DNA of 64,000 bases from Mya arenaria (taxonomy: Eukaryota; Mollusca; Bivalvia; Myida; Myidae): positions 90,858,628-90,922,627 of the forward strand of contig NC_069124.1 in assembly GCF_026914265.1 (NCBI RefSeq). Reading direction: 5' to 3'. The notes beneath the pieces were generated by a model that was not told where the DNA came from, ran no database searches, and saw only the letters and a list, made by a program, of their open reading frames with translations. Positions within the stretch are counted from its first letter, which is position 1, and every line of letters starts with the position of its first letter. A program made the position numbers and the translations under genes. This document shows, piece by piece, positions 35,261 through 47,409 of the stretch.

Positions 35261-36034
35261 AATTCTATTTGGTTAAAAATGTTTGTATGGGTGGGGGATG
35301 CCCCCAATACTTTCTAGTCCAAAACGGTGCAATTTTGGCGTATTTGATTACTTTTACCTCCTTTATTAAAATCAGAAGTAGTCTTGGACGAATTTACTTA
35401 GGCGTGCCGGACATATAGTCGAAATATACAGTAGTTAAACCTTAGACTTTTAGGCAAGATATATCAATAACTTTCGTATTCTGCATTGGTTTTAAAATGT
35501 GTGTACACATCAAAAACTATTTTCTAAGGTACCATACCTATATCGTATACAAGAATTATGAAGATCTATTCTACATGAATGTCTTACATCATTTCTGTGA
35601 TCGTTATCGAAGACATATCTAAATTGAAAGTCATGTCATAACTGAAACTTTAATTTCATGTTCACACTCGTCAATGGACTAAAAAAAAATCTATTAAACA
35701 ACACCCATCACAACTTCGGATGACTGCACATTCAAAAGTAATCGGATCACGATTGGCGATATCCAATAAGGTAGTGTGTAACCGACTTAAGTGTTCGGTG
35801 TAGGATTTTTAAGTGTCAGCGCACATGTAAACTAAAACTATTTGGAGGTACAAACTACACAATTATTTGTTGAATTTTATCCACATAAAATTTAAGTTGT
35901 CATTATGTTTTTGTTCAATGATAATATTTAGAGGTTTTAATATGTTTATGATTTTTTTTTCTTATGAATAATAATTCAAACTTGAATTTATAGAATATTC
36001 GGATATTATTTCAATTCGGATCTAATGTTGCATG

Positions 36035-36215
36035 CAGTGATTTGGTGGAAATGAGCTGAATTTTGACCTTTACAAAATTTAGTGACATTTAACCTAAAAT
36101 ATATATTTTTTTTCCTCAGATCTGAATTTTTTTATATATATTTTAGGTTATTTTAGGTTAAATGTCACTAAATTTTGTAAAGGTCAAAATTCAGCTCATT
36201 CCCACCAAATCACTG
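36035..36215. repeat. Long hairpin (inverted repeat, ~70-80-bp arms)
   Basis: The left arm starts 'cagtgatttggtggaaatga' and continues through 'gctgaattttgacctttaca'. The right arm is its near-perfect reverse complement ending 'cattcccaccaaatcactg'. The loop is about 30 nt of AT-rich sequence. The right arm has a small internal duplication of 'attttaggtt'. Looks like a foldback MITE. Confidence 0.9.
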
Positions 36216-36364
36216 TGGTTGCATTGGCAAACCACGGTGATTTATGTCAATGCTTTATACATGTACGTAGTTTGTTAAAGTTTTGAATGTCTGCACCCAC
36301 TGTGCATTATGGTTCAACCCTGATAATTGTATGCTTACATATTTTTTTTTACGATTTTTGATAT

Positions 36365-38202
36365 TAGTGTTTTAGCCAGAAATTGAAAAGGGCAGGGTGG
36401 GCCCAAAAAAGGGCAGGGTTATTCCTCGAAAAGGGCAGGAAGTATTTGCGGTGTGTAATTGTAAAACTTTCCACTATATACCTTTTATATGCATTATTTT
36501 TGTCATTCTACACCAAATCTTTAAGCTTTGTACTTGTACTGAATGATTATTGTTCATTTTGTTTATGATATTTTATAATTTAACTTTTGGTCAAATGTTA
36601 CCCCTCTGGTAACTTACACGGCTAGTGTAGTTGATAAGTTGTATAAGTAACGTCATAAAGCGGAGTAATTTTCAAATCACTAACGACGTCAAATAGTCAA
36701 ACAATCTCCACAAATTCATATTTTTAGGATAGGTATGCAAGAAAAAATATCAATGTTTTTTCCGGTCTGGATAGAAAAATCCGACCCTCGGGCACGCTGC
36801 GTCGGCAAGTCTCGTTACTGGCTTACGGGCGTGCCATCAGGTCGGATATTTCTATCCGTACCAGAAACACGTGAAAGATACTTATAATAAAGATTTTAAA
36901 AAATAAAATACTAATCTATTGCTAACGCCACGTGAAAAAAAGACCCGAGCCGTTCCACACAATTGTTGATTTGACTCATATAAATGGTTTTAGTATTTCA
37001 TTTGATATTATTGTGTACAAAAATTTATATATTAATAAATACGTTTTGAAAGAAACACTATTTTACAAGTGTGATCATAACGATTATTCGCCGTATACAC
37101 GTATTAACGAATTAAATTTCAATATAAATAATACATTCAAATGCGTTCTTATACTGGCGTATACATACTTATATACATAACATAACATAAAATTTATTCA
37201 GCATTAAATGACATATCATACGTTGGTATTATAAAAGATAATGCTTAAAGGAAATAATTGAATTAAGCAAGACGATTTTACGGCTGTCCGGGTTTTAGTA
37301 ATATGAGGATGTATTTGTAATTATTCTTAAATAATAATTAGATTAAGATAAACAAATATCTTAAAACTTAAACCAGACATATTTTAACGTCGTCACTAGT
37401 AAAAATATAATGTTCAATAAAACACTTACCCCTGGAACACACAAAATAATCCATATCCATTGTCCACTAAAATAGCTTTATTTAAAATGCACGAACTATT
37501 AAGTTTAACGGAAACAACACAAATCAGAACGTGCAACGAAAAAAAACAACACACAATTGAATAAAACATTAAACACAGAAGATAATTTACCTGTCGATTT
37601 TAAGCACATATTTTGCCATGCTATTATTATTCTTTTTCATTTTAGCACGTTCCTTTTCAAGGTCAACGAATTTACGTTTTAAGGACGGCATTTTTACATG
37701 TGGAATTAAAGATGACGAACGGAAAAGTGAACTAAAATATGACATTCAAGGTCAATTCAGGCAATTGTTTCAAATAAACATTACAAGAAAAGGTGTTTAT
37801 GACTGTGTTTGTGACAACATTGGATCAAAGATCGAATATGTGGGCGATTTTGTCAGTTATTTATTTTTGACATTTATCTTACAAGACAGTGGCAGAAGCC
37901 ATAAACTTGTAAATATGACAGGCAGTTAGCACCCCGAGCGGCGTGAATTTCCGTTAATCCGGTCCTCGGCATAGCGGGTCGCATGCTTATCGTGCGCTGT
38001 TCAATGATGCGTGTTATGACATTGCGTCACTGGCAAATCAAACCTAATTAGGGTGTGACTTCCAAGTTCAATCGTTTGGGAAACGATTTTAACGGCGGGA
38101 GGGCGGGGCAAAATACGATGGGGCAGGTGAAAAAGGGCAACAGGGCGGGTCTAAAAAGGACAGGGCGGGCCGCCCTCCCATTCCGCTTAAGCTAAAACAC
38201 TA
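36365..38202. mobile_element. 1.84-kb non-autonomous transposon with 5-bp duplication GATAT
   Basis: Inverted ends TAGTGTTTTAGC and GCTAAAACACTA, flanked by GATAT at 36360-36364 and 38203-38207. Next to the ends are GC-rich clusters of 'gggcaggg' and 'gggcgggcc'. An internal palindrome (GGATAGAAAAATCCGAC / GTCGGATATTTCTATCC) lies near 36771-36860. The open frame 37618-37929 (103 codons) has a hydrophobic start and no recognised domain. Confidence 0.85.
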
Positions 38203-38299
38203 GATATGGCAAATCCTTCACGTACAAATTGTTTTGTACAAAAAGTGGTTAGTTATTCCGATCGGGACCTACGGGTTAAAGCATATTGCGTCTATAAAA

Positions 38300-39110
38300 T
38301 ATCATAAAAACAAGAAATATTACCAGATAATGTTATTTTATATTAGTTCCGTACTCTAAAAATAAATATCCAACGAATAATTATGAGTTTGATGGATTTT
38401 TCTTCATTTCATTCTGTCAAAACATAACGATATATACATGTAGGGCACCTGCAAGGCTGCAGTTCACAGTTGTACAACAATTGGAACACTCCGGCCATGG
38501 CCTAGTTGTTACGACTGTTTTTATTCGGTCTATCTCGAAGCTTGTCAGAGGTGGCCGAGTTATTACAATTGGGGTGGAGTTGTTCCGCTTGGCATAATTG
38601 TTGTCTGTGTCAGTCAAGTTTCGTTTTATTGAAAAGGTAAATCATGTGTTTTAGTGCATTTCATGCTTGTTTTGTGCACAGCAAAAAAGCTTTGCACTTG
38701 CATGGTTAAATATGAATATAAACCTTTATTATCCATTCCAAACATAAAATACTTAACTAAATACAATTTCAATATTTTTTTCAAACCCCCGGGTTTTTGC
38801 ACAAACCCATTAAGACATTAGGGATTGGAAGAATTCTATTATTTTAACTAGCACTCTAACCAACTGAGCTAACCATGTAACTGGTTCTGACCCACATTTT
38901 ACATTGTGTTCAGACAAGTGCTCTAATATCCGAAGTGACATTACCTGTAGAATATCTGAAGTATCTTCTTGGGTTCTGAAGTAATAACTACGCACGTACT
39001 GAAGTGCTGATGAGTTAGCTGACAATATAAAAATAGATGGGAGTTGCTGACCGATTGCTGGCCATATAGAGAAAGAAGGGGGGGGGAATAAAAATTATAT
39101 TTTTTGAAAT
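38300..39110. other. AT-rich spacer with a weak tRNA-like segment
   Basis: No gene seen. Minus-strand 'ggttagctcagttggttaga' near 38850-38873 resembles a tRNA A-box region, but no B box follows at the right distance. At best it is a SINE relic. Confidence 0.3.
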
Positions 39111-39119
39111 TAAAGATTT

Positions 39120-40190
39120 TTATGCCCCCTTTTGAAAAAAGTGGGGTATATTGTTTTGCACATGTCGGTCGGTCGGTCGGTCGGTCGGTCTGTCTGTCGG
39201 TCGGTCGGAATACCAAATGGTTTCCGATCAATAACTTGAGAACGCTTTGACCGAGGGACCTCATACTTGGTATGTGTATTGGTCATCACCAGCAGATGAA
39301 CCCTATTGATTTTGAGGTCAGTGGGTCAAAGGTCAAGGTCAGTGTGACCTTTACATGAAAAACGGTTTCCGATCAATAACTTGAGAACGCTTTGACCGAG
39401 GGACCTCATACTTGGTATGTGTATTGGTCATCACCAGCAGATGAACCCTATTGATTTTGAGGTCAGTGGGTCAAAGGTCAAGGTCAGTGTGACCTTTACA
39501 TGAAAAACGGTTTCCGATCAATAACTTGAGAACGCTTTGACCCAGGAACCTCATACTTGGTAGGTGTATTGGTCATGACCAGCAGATGAACCCTATTGAT
39601 TTTGAGGTCAGTGGGTCAAAGGTCAAGGTCAGTGTGACCTTTACATGAAAAACGGTTTCCGATCAATAACTTGAGAACGCTTTGACCCAGGAACCTCATA
39701 CTTGGTAGGTGTATTGGTCATGACCAGCAGATGAACCCTATTGATTTTGAGGTCAGTGGGTCAAAGGTCAAGGTCAGTGTGACTGTAAGCTGAAAAAAGG
39801 TTTTCTGATTGTCCATATTTTATTTTCTTATATAGTAGACAGTAGAAATTTATATGTCACTAAATGCATGAGTTGAAGTATCAGTTTTCAGTGAACATCT
39901 AGTTTAATTATGCCCCCCTTCGAAGCAGAGGGGTTATATAATTGCTTTGCACATGTCGGTCGGTCTGTTGGAAGACCAAAGCTTGTCCGAGTGATAACTC
40001 AACAATTCCCGGACCTATGGTCATCAAACTTGACATGAAGATTAGGTATGACCAGTAGATGACCTGCCTCATATGCATCCAATGACAAATCAGCTGTCAT
40101 TTCAGTCCATGCATATTTCATTCAATTGTCCAAATATTTCTGGCAACTTGGCGCTCAGGGGGCATAATGTTTGACAAACATCTCTTGTTA
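39120..40190 (+). mobile_element. Dispersed element pair with 145-bp tandem core
   Basis: Begins 'tatgcccccttttgaa' then a 'cggt' tetranucleotide run (about 39166-39208). Four 145-bp monomers start at 39219, 39364, 39509 and 39654, each with 'ggtttccgatcaataacttg' and 'gggtcaaaggtcaaggtcag'. A second related unit begins at about 39909 ('atgcccccttcgaag') and ends 'gggggcataatgtttgac'. Left TATGCCCCC and right GGGGGCATA are inverted. Same general plan as pearl-type elements but a different family. Confidence 0.7.
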
Positions 40191-40222
40191 AAGACTCATT
40201 TTGTTTAATTTTTTTTTATACT

Positions 40223-41387
40223 GTAACGTATTATATCATGTATAGGACGCTAGCATAGATAGGACGCAGGCAAAAAAATAGTTAGTAAAACGGATAAAAA
40301 CCCTTAATATATAAGATAGGACGCAGCTGAAAAATGTAAAAATTGGAGCCGAAAAATTGAGGTTGGTAAAGTATAACATATATTGAAGTAAAAAAAAAAA
40401 AAAAATTGTATATAAGGCATATTTCGATAACTGTCTTGTGTATTTCGATAATTATCGTCGTATTTCGGTAGCGTACACTATAATGATATAAGTCTTGACA
40501 TTTTGAAAACATTCACGGATATAATAAGACTTATACAAATGCCGTAATAGTCCCGACACGCCTTCTGACTGACAGTCAACCGTTGCAATAGTCCCGACAT
40601 GCCTTTTGAATAACACCCAACCGTTGCAACCGTTGCAATCGCAGCAAAAGTGTGTATTGTCAAAACTGATGATTGTTTTGATAAGGCTTGTCACTGCGCG
40701 GATTAAAGCATGTCAGCATAATTAATGCGTGTCGGTAATTTGCCTTGCCAGCGGAAGGCACGTCGGGTAAAGTGCGAACAAACCACCTTTCGGTATTACC
40801 ATCGCAATAGTTCGTTCTATTGATGTTTTTCTAATGATAGATAGCGTGTGTTTTTCACACCTTTGCATATTTGAAAGATTTGATAGTGACAATAATGCTA
40901 CTTTGCGTTATACACATTCCTTTATTAAAACAGTAACATACAACAAAATGTTTTGTAAAATATCAAAACATTAAAATCATGAACAACGATTAATTGATAT
41001 TTACCTCCTTTTCCGTTGCCGCTATAACTCAATCCAGTTAAAGTGCTGACGCACATCGAGTTTTTGTGAGTAGCGTCCCTTTTGTAAAAAAGTAAACATA
41101 CATACTCGTGTATGTTTTCAGTTTATTTCTCAATAAATCATTTTAAAGTAAACATTCAATATATTTCTGCGTGTGTTAACTTGCGTGATTTTACCTATGT
41201 CAGTTGTTTTCTTCGGTGACGCAGTACAGATACTTACTATTACCACGTTCTTCCCCGGTCTGATATTTTCGACCTGAAATGGACTTGGAAAAAATGAAAT
41301 TCTAATTGCATAGAAAGGACGCAGGCAATTTTGAAGACGAGAATTGGGGGTAAAATAGTGCGTCCTATGCATGATATGATACGGTAC
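40223..41387. mobile_element. 1.17-kb TIR element
   Basis: The left 28 bp (from GTAACGTATTATATCATG to TATAGGACGC) and the reverse complement of the right 28 bp (GTACCGTATCATATCATG to CATAGGACGC) agree at about 24 positions. 'aggacgcaggcaa' recurs inside both ends. TTATA occurs at both outer flanks and may be the target duplication. No transposase frame; superfamily not assigned. Confidence 0.7.
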
Positions 41388-41529
41388 TCCTTATAGTGTA
41401 TGGACAGACGGATGTTTTAGTATTTTTATTGAAAATGGCATTTTAAACTTACTTGTCTTTTTAAATTTCTTAATGAGCCGATAATTATTACTTAGTCTTA
41501 ATATTAAATAGGAGTTCTTATTTCTCAGC

Positions 41530-41900
41530 TGACTATACAGAGTATGCATTGCTGACCAATGTAACGTATAGGGAAGATATTAGGTAAGTTGTACTGTATC
41601 TATGTGGTCAGTCAACTTCACGGGTCACTGCATAGTCCTGACCAATGCAAAGTATAGGGAAACTGGATAGTGAAAAGTTACTGACCAGTTTCTTAGCTGA
41701 CCAATGTAACGTATAGGGAAACTCGATGTTGGAGAATTTGTTATGTTTCAATATGGTCAGTCAACTTCACGGTTCACTGCATAGTGCTGACCAATGAAAC
41801 GTATAGGAAACTGAAAACTCGATAGCGAAAAGTTACTGACCAATTTCTTAGCTGACCAATGTAACATATAGGGGAACTCGATATTGGAGAAGTCGATTCC
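41530..41900 (+). repeat. ~150-bp tandem repeat, about 2.4 units
   Basis: 'ctgaccaatgtaacgtatag' recurs at about 41552, 41697 and 41852. Between them lie 'ggtcagtcaacttcacgg' and 'gaaaagttactgacca'. It lies upstream of the ZCCHC9 coding region, so it may be promoter-proximal. Confidence 0.7.
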
Positions 41901-42361
41901 CAACACTACCTGTTCCTCTGATGTTGAATTATGTCCATGATGGCATCAGTGAGAAAATTTATCAAATACTTAACGTCCAAAAATATGTTTAAAAGGGGAT
42001 CAAGAGTACAGATTTTTTTTTCCTATTGTATTTGATAAATTATGATCAAATTGAGATTTTATCATAAAATCAAAATTTTTAATGAACCGTAGGGAATGGA
42101 GGAATGATTCTTTTTAAGCCACTATTTTTTCATTTTAAATTGTTAACAAATATGTGGAGCGATATATTTTATGACTAGAAGCTTAAGCAATGTTATACTA
42201 TACATTTGTAATGTGATGGTTGTATTTAAGCGGAAACAAGGTGTGTCATGTGATAAAATGCCAATATGAATTGATCATGCCAAATATTGATCAGTTTGGT
42301 AATTTACCCCGGTACTGATGACTTATTCAGATTAATTGTGTTTTTTAGGCCTGATCTTGAA

Positions 42362-45300
42362 ATGACACGATTCGCAAAGTTCGGGGAGAAAACTAGGAAG
42401 GCAGAAGAGGCAAGCACCTGGAAGGAGCTAAAGTCTGGGGCAGGCGCACAGAGTGACTTGACTCCACCTAAAGCCATACACAGTCCTGCCAAACAACAGC
42501 ATGACAAACTGTCCTCACCACTCAAGGGTGTGAAAAAAGACAAACAGTTTAAAGCTGGGAAAGGCAAACATGGAAATAATGATAAAAAAAAATCATTTCT
42601 GAACAAGCCCAAATTTAATTCCAAAAAACCTCTTGATTACAGTTCTTTGGAGTGTTATAATTGTAAACAGAAAGGTCACAAAGCCTCGGACTGTCCACAG
42701 CCTCCTGATGGGAAAAAACTTGAATTTCAGTGTTACAACTGTAAGGAGAAAGGTCACAAGTCTTTTGAATGTCCAAAACCTAGTAAACGAGATGGTAAAA
42801 AGTTTGCCATGAAAAAGAGAGGCAATGAACCTGAAAAGAATAAGAGTTTTAAGTTCAACAAAACTGACAAAGACTGGAAGGAGAAGAGGTCAGAACAGAG
42901 ACGAGTCAAGAGGCAATCAGAAGCAGAAACAAAAAAGGTACATGAACAACCCTAGTAAACTTACCAGGATTTAAAAAAAAATAACGGCATATATTGCCTT
43001 GACACAGTTGTGCATTCAATTTCACTGCTATTTAATGAATCACTGTAAAAATGTAATGTGTATATGAAATCCAACATGTGATTATAGTATATAACCGTAA
43101 ATAAAGTGCTTATTTTATAATGTGAATGATGTGTTTGAAAATACAACACTAAGTCACTTAGCGTTAGTAACCTGTCATTGTGCTTCTATCATTTTCAGCA
43201 CTGTTTTCACTGCCGTGAAGCAGGCCATCAGATGTCAGAATGCCCCGACATGCAGAAAGATGTTGAACATGGTACTGGCATCTGCTTCAAATGCGGTTCC
43301 ACAGAACATGCCATTAACAAATGCCCAGTTAAACTATCCCCAGGTTTGTCCACAACTGTTGTACATGGAATAGCCACATTTACACTTAACATTTAAAAAC
43401 TTACTGTAGTTGTTACATATGCATTTGTAGTTTCTGTCAGTTTACATGCATCAACACAACAAGGTAGAATGGCAAAACATACACGAAGGATTACAGTACT
43501 ATCCCCAATAAAAAACATACACTTTGAATACTCTTCAATTCAATTCAAATGCCTTTCATTTGTATTTAATAGTATTTTCTGACAATTTGAATACCAAACT
43601 AGAGACTGGTTTTCCTCACATATTATTGGATGTTAAATTTTCTTTACATTTTTTATGTGAATCAGTCTGTGGTAGGATATTGAATAAAAATGATCAACTT
43701 GAAGGCTATATGCATCTTTGCCCATTAGGGATCATAATCCTGAAGAAGCAATAGAATATATTTCTTTCATGTCCTTTTTAGCTCGACTATTCAAAGAATA
43801 GGTGGGCTATACTACTCGCCCCAGCGTCGGCGTCTGGTTAAAGTTTTAGGGCAAGTTGGTATTTTCACTTATAAGTCCAATACCCTACATTCAATTGATT
43901 TAATACTTCACACAGTTGTTCAGGGCCATCACATGATGAGGTTAGATAACTCCATATTATTCTTTACACAGATTATGGCCCCTGATTTACTTAGGTTAAA
44001 GTTTTAGGGCAGTTAAGTTTTAGGGCAGGTAGGGATTTTCACTTAAAACTTCAATACCATTCATTCAATTGACTTAATACTTCACACAGATGTTCAGAGC
44101 CATCACATAATGAGGTAAGATAACTCCATATTATCTGTTATACAAATTATGGCCCCTGATTGACTATGGAACTTAGGTTAAAGTTTTAGGGCAGGTTGGG
44201 ATATTGTTTAATAACTTCTATACCATTCATTCAGTTGACTTAATACTTCACACAATTGTTCAGGACCATCACCCAATGAGGTTACATAACTCCATATCCT
44301 TAATACAAGTTATGTCCCCTGATTGACTTAGGTTAAAGTTTTAGGCAAGTAAAAGGCAAGTTCGGATTTTAATAAAAAAAACTTCTATACTGTTCATTAA
44401 ATGCACTTAATAGAACTCAAAATTATTTATGACCATCTTACAACAAGAAACATAACTCCGTTTTAAGCCTAAATACAAATTATGGCCCTTGATTATTTTT
44501 TTTTATTATTATTTTTTTTATTTCCTTTGAAAGGCATATTAGTATATTCTTAACCACATTTTCATAATGGGAAATCAAGTTATTTGAATGACTTGCATCA
44601 TTGTTTGGGCGGGCTGGTGGGAGGGCAGCATCAAAGTCACCTTATGTATCGAATAATTTTAATTAGGTTTGACATAAAGAGACCAAACTTGGTATTATTA
44701 CATCGTTATTGTATTCTAAGTCAAAGCGGCGTAGTCGAGCACGCTGTCTTACGACGGCTCTTGTTTAAAAAGGGACAAAGGTTTTGCAAATGATCTGTTT
44801 GTTGGTAGACCATGTGTTGTCTGCACAATAACTCAAGAATGGGTTGACCCAGGAACATGAAACTTAAGTGGTAGGTTAGCCTTGACTAGTAGATGAAACA
44901 TGTTGTTTTTTAGGTCAGTAAGTCAGTATGCCAAGGTCACAGTCAACAGTATTATGAACACTTGGTCCAGTAGATAAATTGAAAACAGTTTGATCCAGGA
45001 CTTTGAAATTTCAGTGGTATATTGCCTTTGAAGAGTTAGGTGAACCCTCTTTTTTATTGGGAATCAGGAGTCCAAAGGTCAAGGTCTTTTAAAAACTTTG
45101 GCTGCAGTCATATTGTTTTGTCTTCATTTTCCTGAAAACTATGTGACCATTAACAATCAATGTATTTCTTCTTAAAATACCTAACATTATTAAATGTTCC
45201 AATTTTTTCTGATAAATGGCACTCTAATGCATAGTGCTTGCCAAACATCTCTTGTTTAATCATATCTATTAATATGTGAATTCTGTAACAAGAAAAGTGC

Positions 45301-46970
45301 AATTGTGAGACATTATATTTCAACTGCATTGTGATATATTTTCATATTAAAATCGGACAATTTTCAGAAATATTGCACATTTCAGGAGAGTTTCCATATG
45401 CGAAGTGTTTCATCTGTGGGGAGATCGGCCACCTATCTCGCCAGTGCCCGGATAACCCACGTGGGCTCTATCCGAATGGAGGCTGTTGTAACGAGTGTGG
45501 ATCAGTGGAACACCTAAGACGAGATTGCCCTGAGTTCCAGAAGAAACAAGGTCTGTGTTTGACTCTCACTTATATATAACATGCAGTAACATATAAATGC
45601 TTCTCTATTCTCTAGTGATGCTGAATTATTTCATATTCAGCAATTATTCTTCCGAATCCTGGAGTCATATTTATTAACCAACTTAAATAGAGTAGGTTTT
45701 TAAATTGAGTGATTTGTTTGGACTGTAAAAATAGCTGACCAATAGACTGGATGGAATTATTGAGGAATATCTGAGGATAAGGATAAGACTTTTAATTGAA
45801 CAACGCCTCTGGTCTCCGTAACACTTAAAACAGCTGTAATAATTAGTTTCTATTAAACATGGTATATGATGTGGTTGCCTGTTTGAAATTACAGGAAACA
45901 TGCATGTCCGCATTACAACAATTCACTATTCATGTAAATAATCTTATCTCAATTTAACACAATAGAAAATGAGATGAACTAAATATAAAATGTAACCATT
46001 TCACAAAGCTGGCCCCAATATCATGAAAATACTTAAGTCAAATCTCAAACTCAGTTTCAACACATTTTACCACATAGCATCAAAATTTATTAAAAATCAT
46101 ATATGTTTTTTTACAGTTTAAGTGCATTCTATCATGGAATATGCTGATAAAAGCCTTTGGTCAAATTCCAAGGGAAATATATTCTACAGCTCAAAATGTA
46201 TTTGAGTAAATACATAAGTTTGTTTACATAAGTTTGTTTGTTTTTTTGCTCTAGAATTAGTTTTCTTTGAAATATTGACAAAATCCTTTTATCAACACAT
46301 TCTATAAGAAAAAATGTTTTCAAAAAGAATAAAACATGCAAGATTTTAAAGAATATTATGCTTTTATATGGTGAACTGAGTTGAGACTGAGTTTGAGACT
46401 TGACTTAAGTATTTATTATTGGGGCCTGGTGTACACGTGGCTTCAGTTCATGAGATTATAATTAATTTAAAAAATATAATTGTTTATAATTGTGTTAATG
46501 CACACTACCAACTCTGAAATAGTGTTAATGGATGAGAAATCAACTAATAGTATGTATTAATGACCTCATGTACTGTTTACTTTGTTTTGTGTCATAATGA
46601 TTGATATGAAAAGATCCAAATATAAATATTTAAATTAATTAAACAGTAAGTTTTTTCAATAAGATTTAGAGGAACATGTCAATTTGGTCGAGATGTCTGT
46701 TTGTTTATATAATATCGGCTGATAAATGTGTGTTGAATATATTTATCAAATGCTTACAATATTCCACTTAAAATTTTACCATTCTTATCATGTCAAAAGC
46801 AAATCTAAATTTTTGTTTTGTAATATAAAAACTACATTGCAGGTATTGAAAGTATCACCCTTGGTCGACTTGAAGACAGCACCAGTCTTGAGGACCAGCC
46901 TTCACAAGAGCCGAGCAAAGACACCACCATCAAACAGAAGACTAAGAAACCAAAACTTGTCAAATTCTAG
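42362..46970 (+). CDS. ZCCHC9: Zinc finger CCHC domain-containing protein 9-like (four exons)
   Basis: Probable nuclear or nucleolar nucleic-acid-binding zinc-knuckle protein. Exons 42362-42937, 43199-43343, 45386-45550 and 46843-46970 are phase-consistent and give 337 residues. The start MTRFAKFG is preferred over an in-frame ATG at 42287, because a pyrimidine-rich acceptor ends at 42348 and ZCCHC9 proteins begin MTR. The N-terminal 97 residues are Lys-rich and disordered-looking. Zinc knuckles (C-x2-C-x4-H-x4-C) lie at 98-111, 124-137, 194-207, 221-234, 248-261 and 275-288. The last four, with DMGTGIC-like and EFPYAKCF linkers, match the ZCCHC9 core. The first two are extra. The C-terminus is Lys-rich and ends KPKLVKF. 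A non-coding first exon must lie upstream. Confidence 0.93.
43778..44765 (-). mobile_element. Pearl/Helentron-like element, copy 2 (reverse orientation)
   Basis: Reads in reverse: begins 'ttagctcgactattcaaaga', passes ~160-bp monomers with 'attatggcccctgatt', and ends 'gcggcgtagtcgagcacgct' then 'gacggctcttgttt'. No nested insertion is evident. Lies in ZCCHC9 intron 2; the open frame 44584-44793 is part of the element. Confidence 0.75.
44768..45256 (+). repeat. Second dispersed element abutting copy 2
   Basis: 'agggacaaaggttttgcaaa', 'caataactcaagaatgggtt' and the end 'gcttgccaaacatctcttgt' relate it to the 40.1-kb and 48.5-kb repeats. It touches the pearl-like element at the shared 'ttgttt'. 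Confidence 0.55.
46011..46426. mobile_element. 416-bp MITE with ~42-bp inverted ends
   Basis: The left end GGCCCCAATATCATGAAAAT, continuing 'acttaagtcaaatctcaaac', is nearly the reverse complement of the right end ('gtttgagacttgacttaagt' ... 'attattggggcc'). The interior is AT-rich with no coding capacity. The target duplication is unclear. Lies in ZCCHC9 intron 3. Confidence 0.8.
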
Positions 46971-47035
46971 GGATTGAATAATCAGATAATACAAAAGTTT
47001 ACTGACAGTTTATTTTAGCTCACATATTATTCAAC

Positions 47036-47041
47036 AATAAA
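47036..47041 (+). promoter_or_regulatory. ZCCHC9 polyadenylation signal AATAAA
   Basis: AATAAA 66 nt after the ZCCHC9 stop, followed by T-rich sequence. This gives a short 3' UTR. Confidence 0.65.
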
Positions 47042-47138
47042 CAGTAAAAGTAATCTTTACTTTTCTGTTCAAGTCCTTTTTTTCTTTGCCAAAACTTACG
47101 GGTAAGTTTTAATGGTATAACTTGTTGCAGCCTTCCTA

Positions 47139-47144
47139 TTTATT
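47139..47144 (-). promoter_or_regulatory. Possible INTS14 polyadenylation signal AATAAA
   Basis: TTTATT on the plus strand, 266 nt beyond the INTS14 stop on the minus strand. With the ZCCHC9 signal at 47036 the two converging genes would end about 100 bp apart. Confidence 0.45.
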
Positions 47145-47409
47145 ATGAAGCAAAAATAAGTGGCTTTCTGTTCTTACTGCTTAAGTCGAAGATCATTTGT
47201 GCATCTACTAGACTTATTTAAAGTGAATTGATACACAGACTTGCTCCCACATGCAAAAGGTCCTAGGTAAATCATTGTTTAAGATAAGATTTCATGAACT
47301 TTGCATATTTGAGTACAAATACTGGTTTCATCTTAGGAAACAGACTCATGTATGTTTACCCTTCTTTGCATTCAAACTAATATTAGGTGAAAACTAAATG
47401 TCAATCATG

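Noticed and set aside
37618..37929. 103-codon open frame with hydrophobic start inside a transposon
   Set aside because: No recognisable domain, AT-rich like the element, and no splice or homology support; kept only as a note in the element entry.
38845..38880. tRNA-like A-box segment
   Set aside because: No B box at the expected distance and no cloverleaf.
42287..42361. Upstream in-frame start for ZCCHC9
   Set aside because: A pyrimidine-rich splice acceptor at 42341-42348 lies between it and MTRF, and the family starts with MTR.
44584..44793. Frame similar to 28496-28741 on the other strand, which might suggest a small gene family
   Set aside because: Both lie in the same end region of pearl-like elements in opposite orientation; the similarity is that of the repeat.
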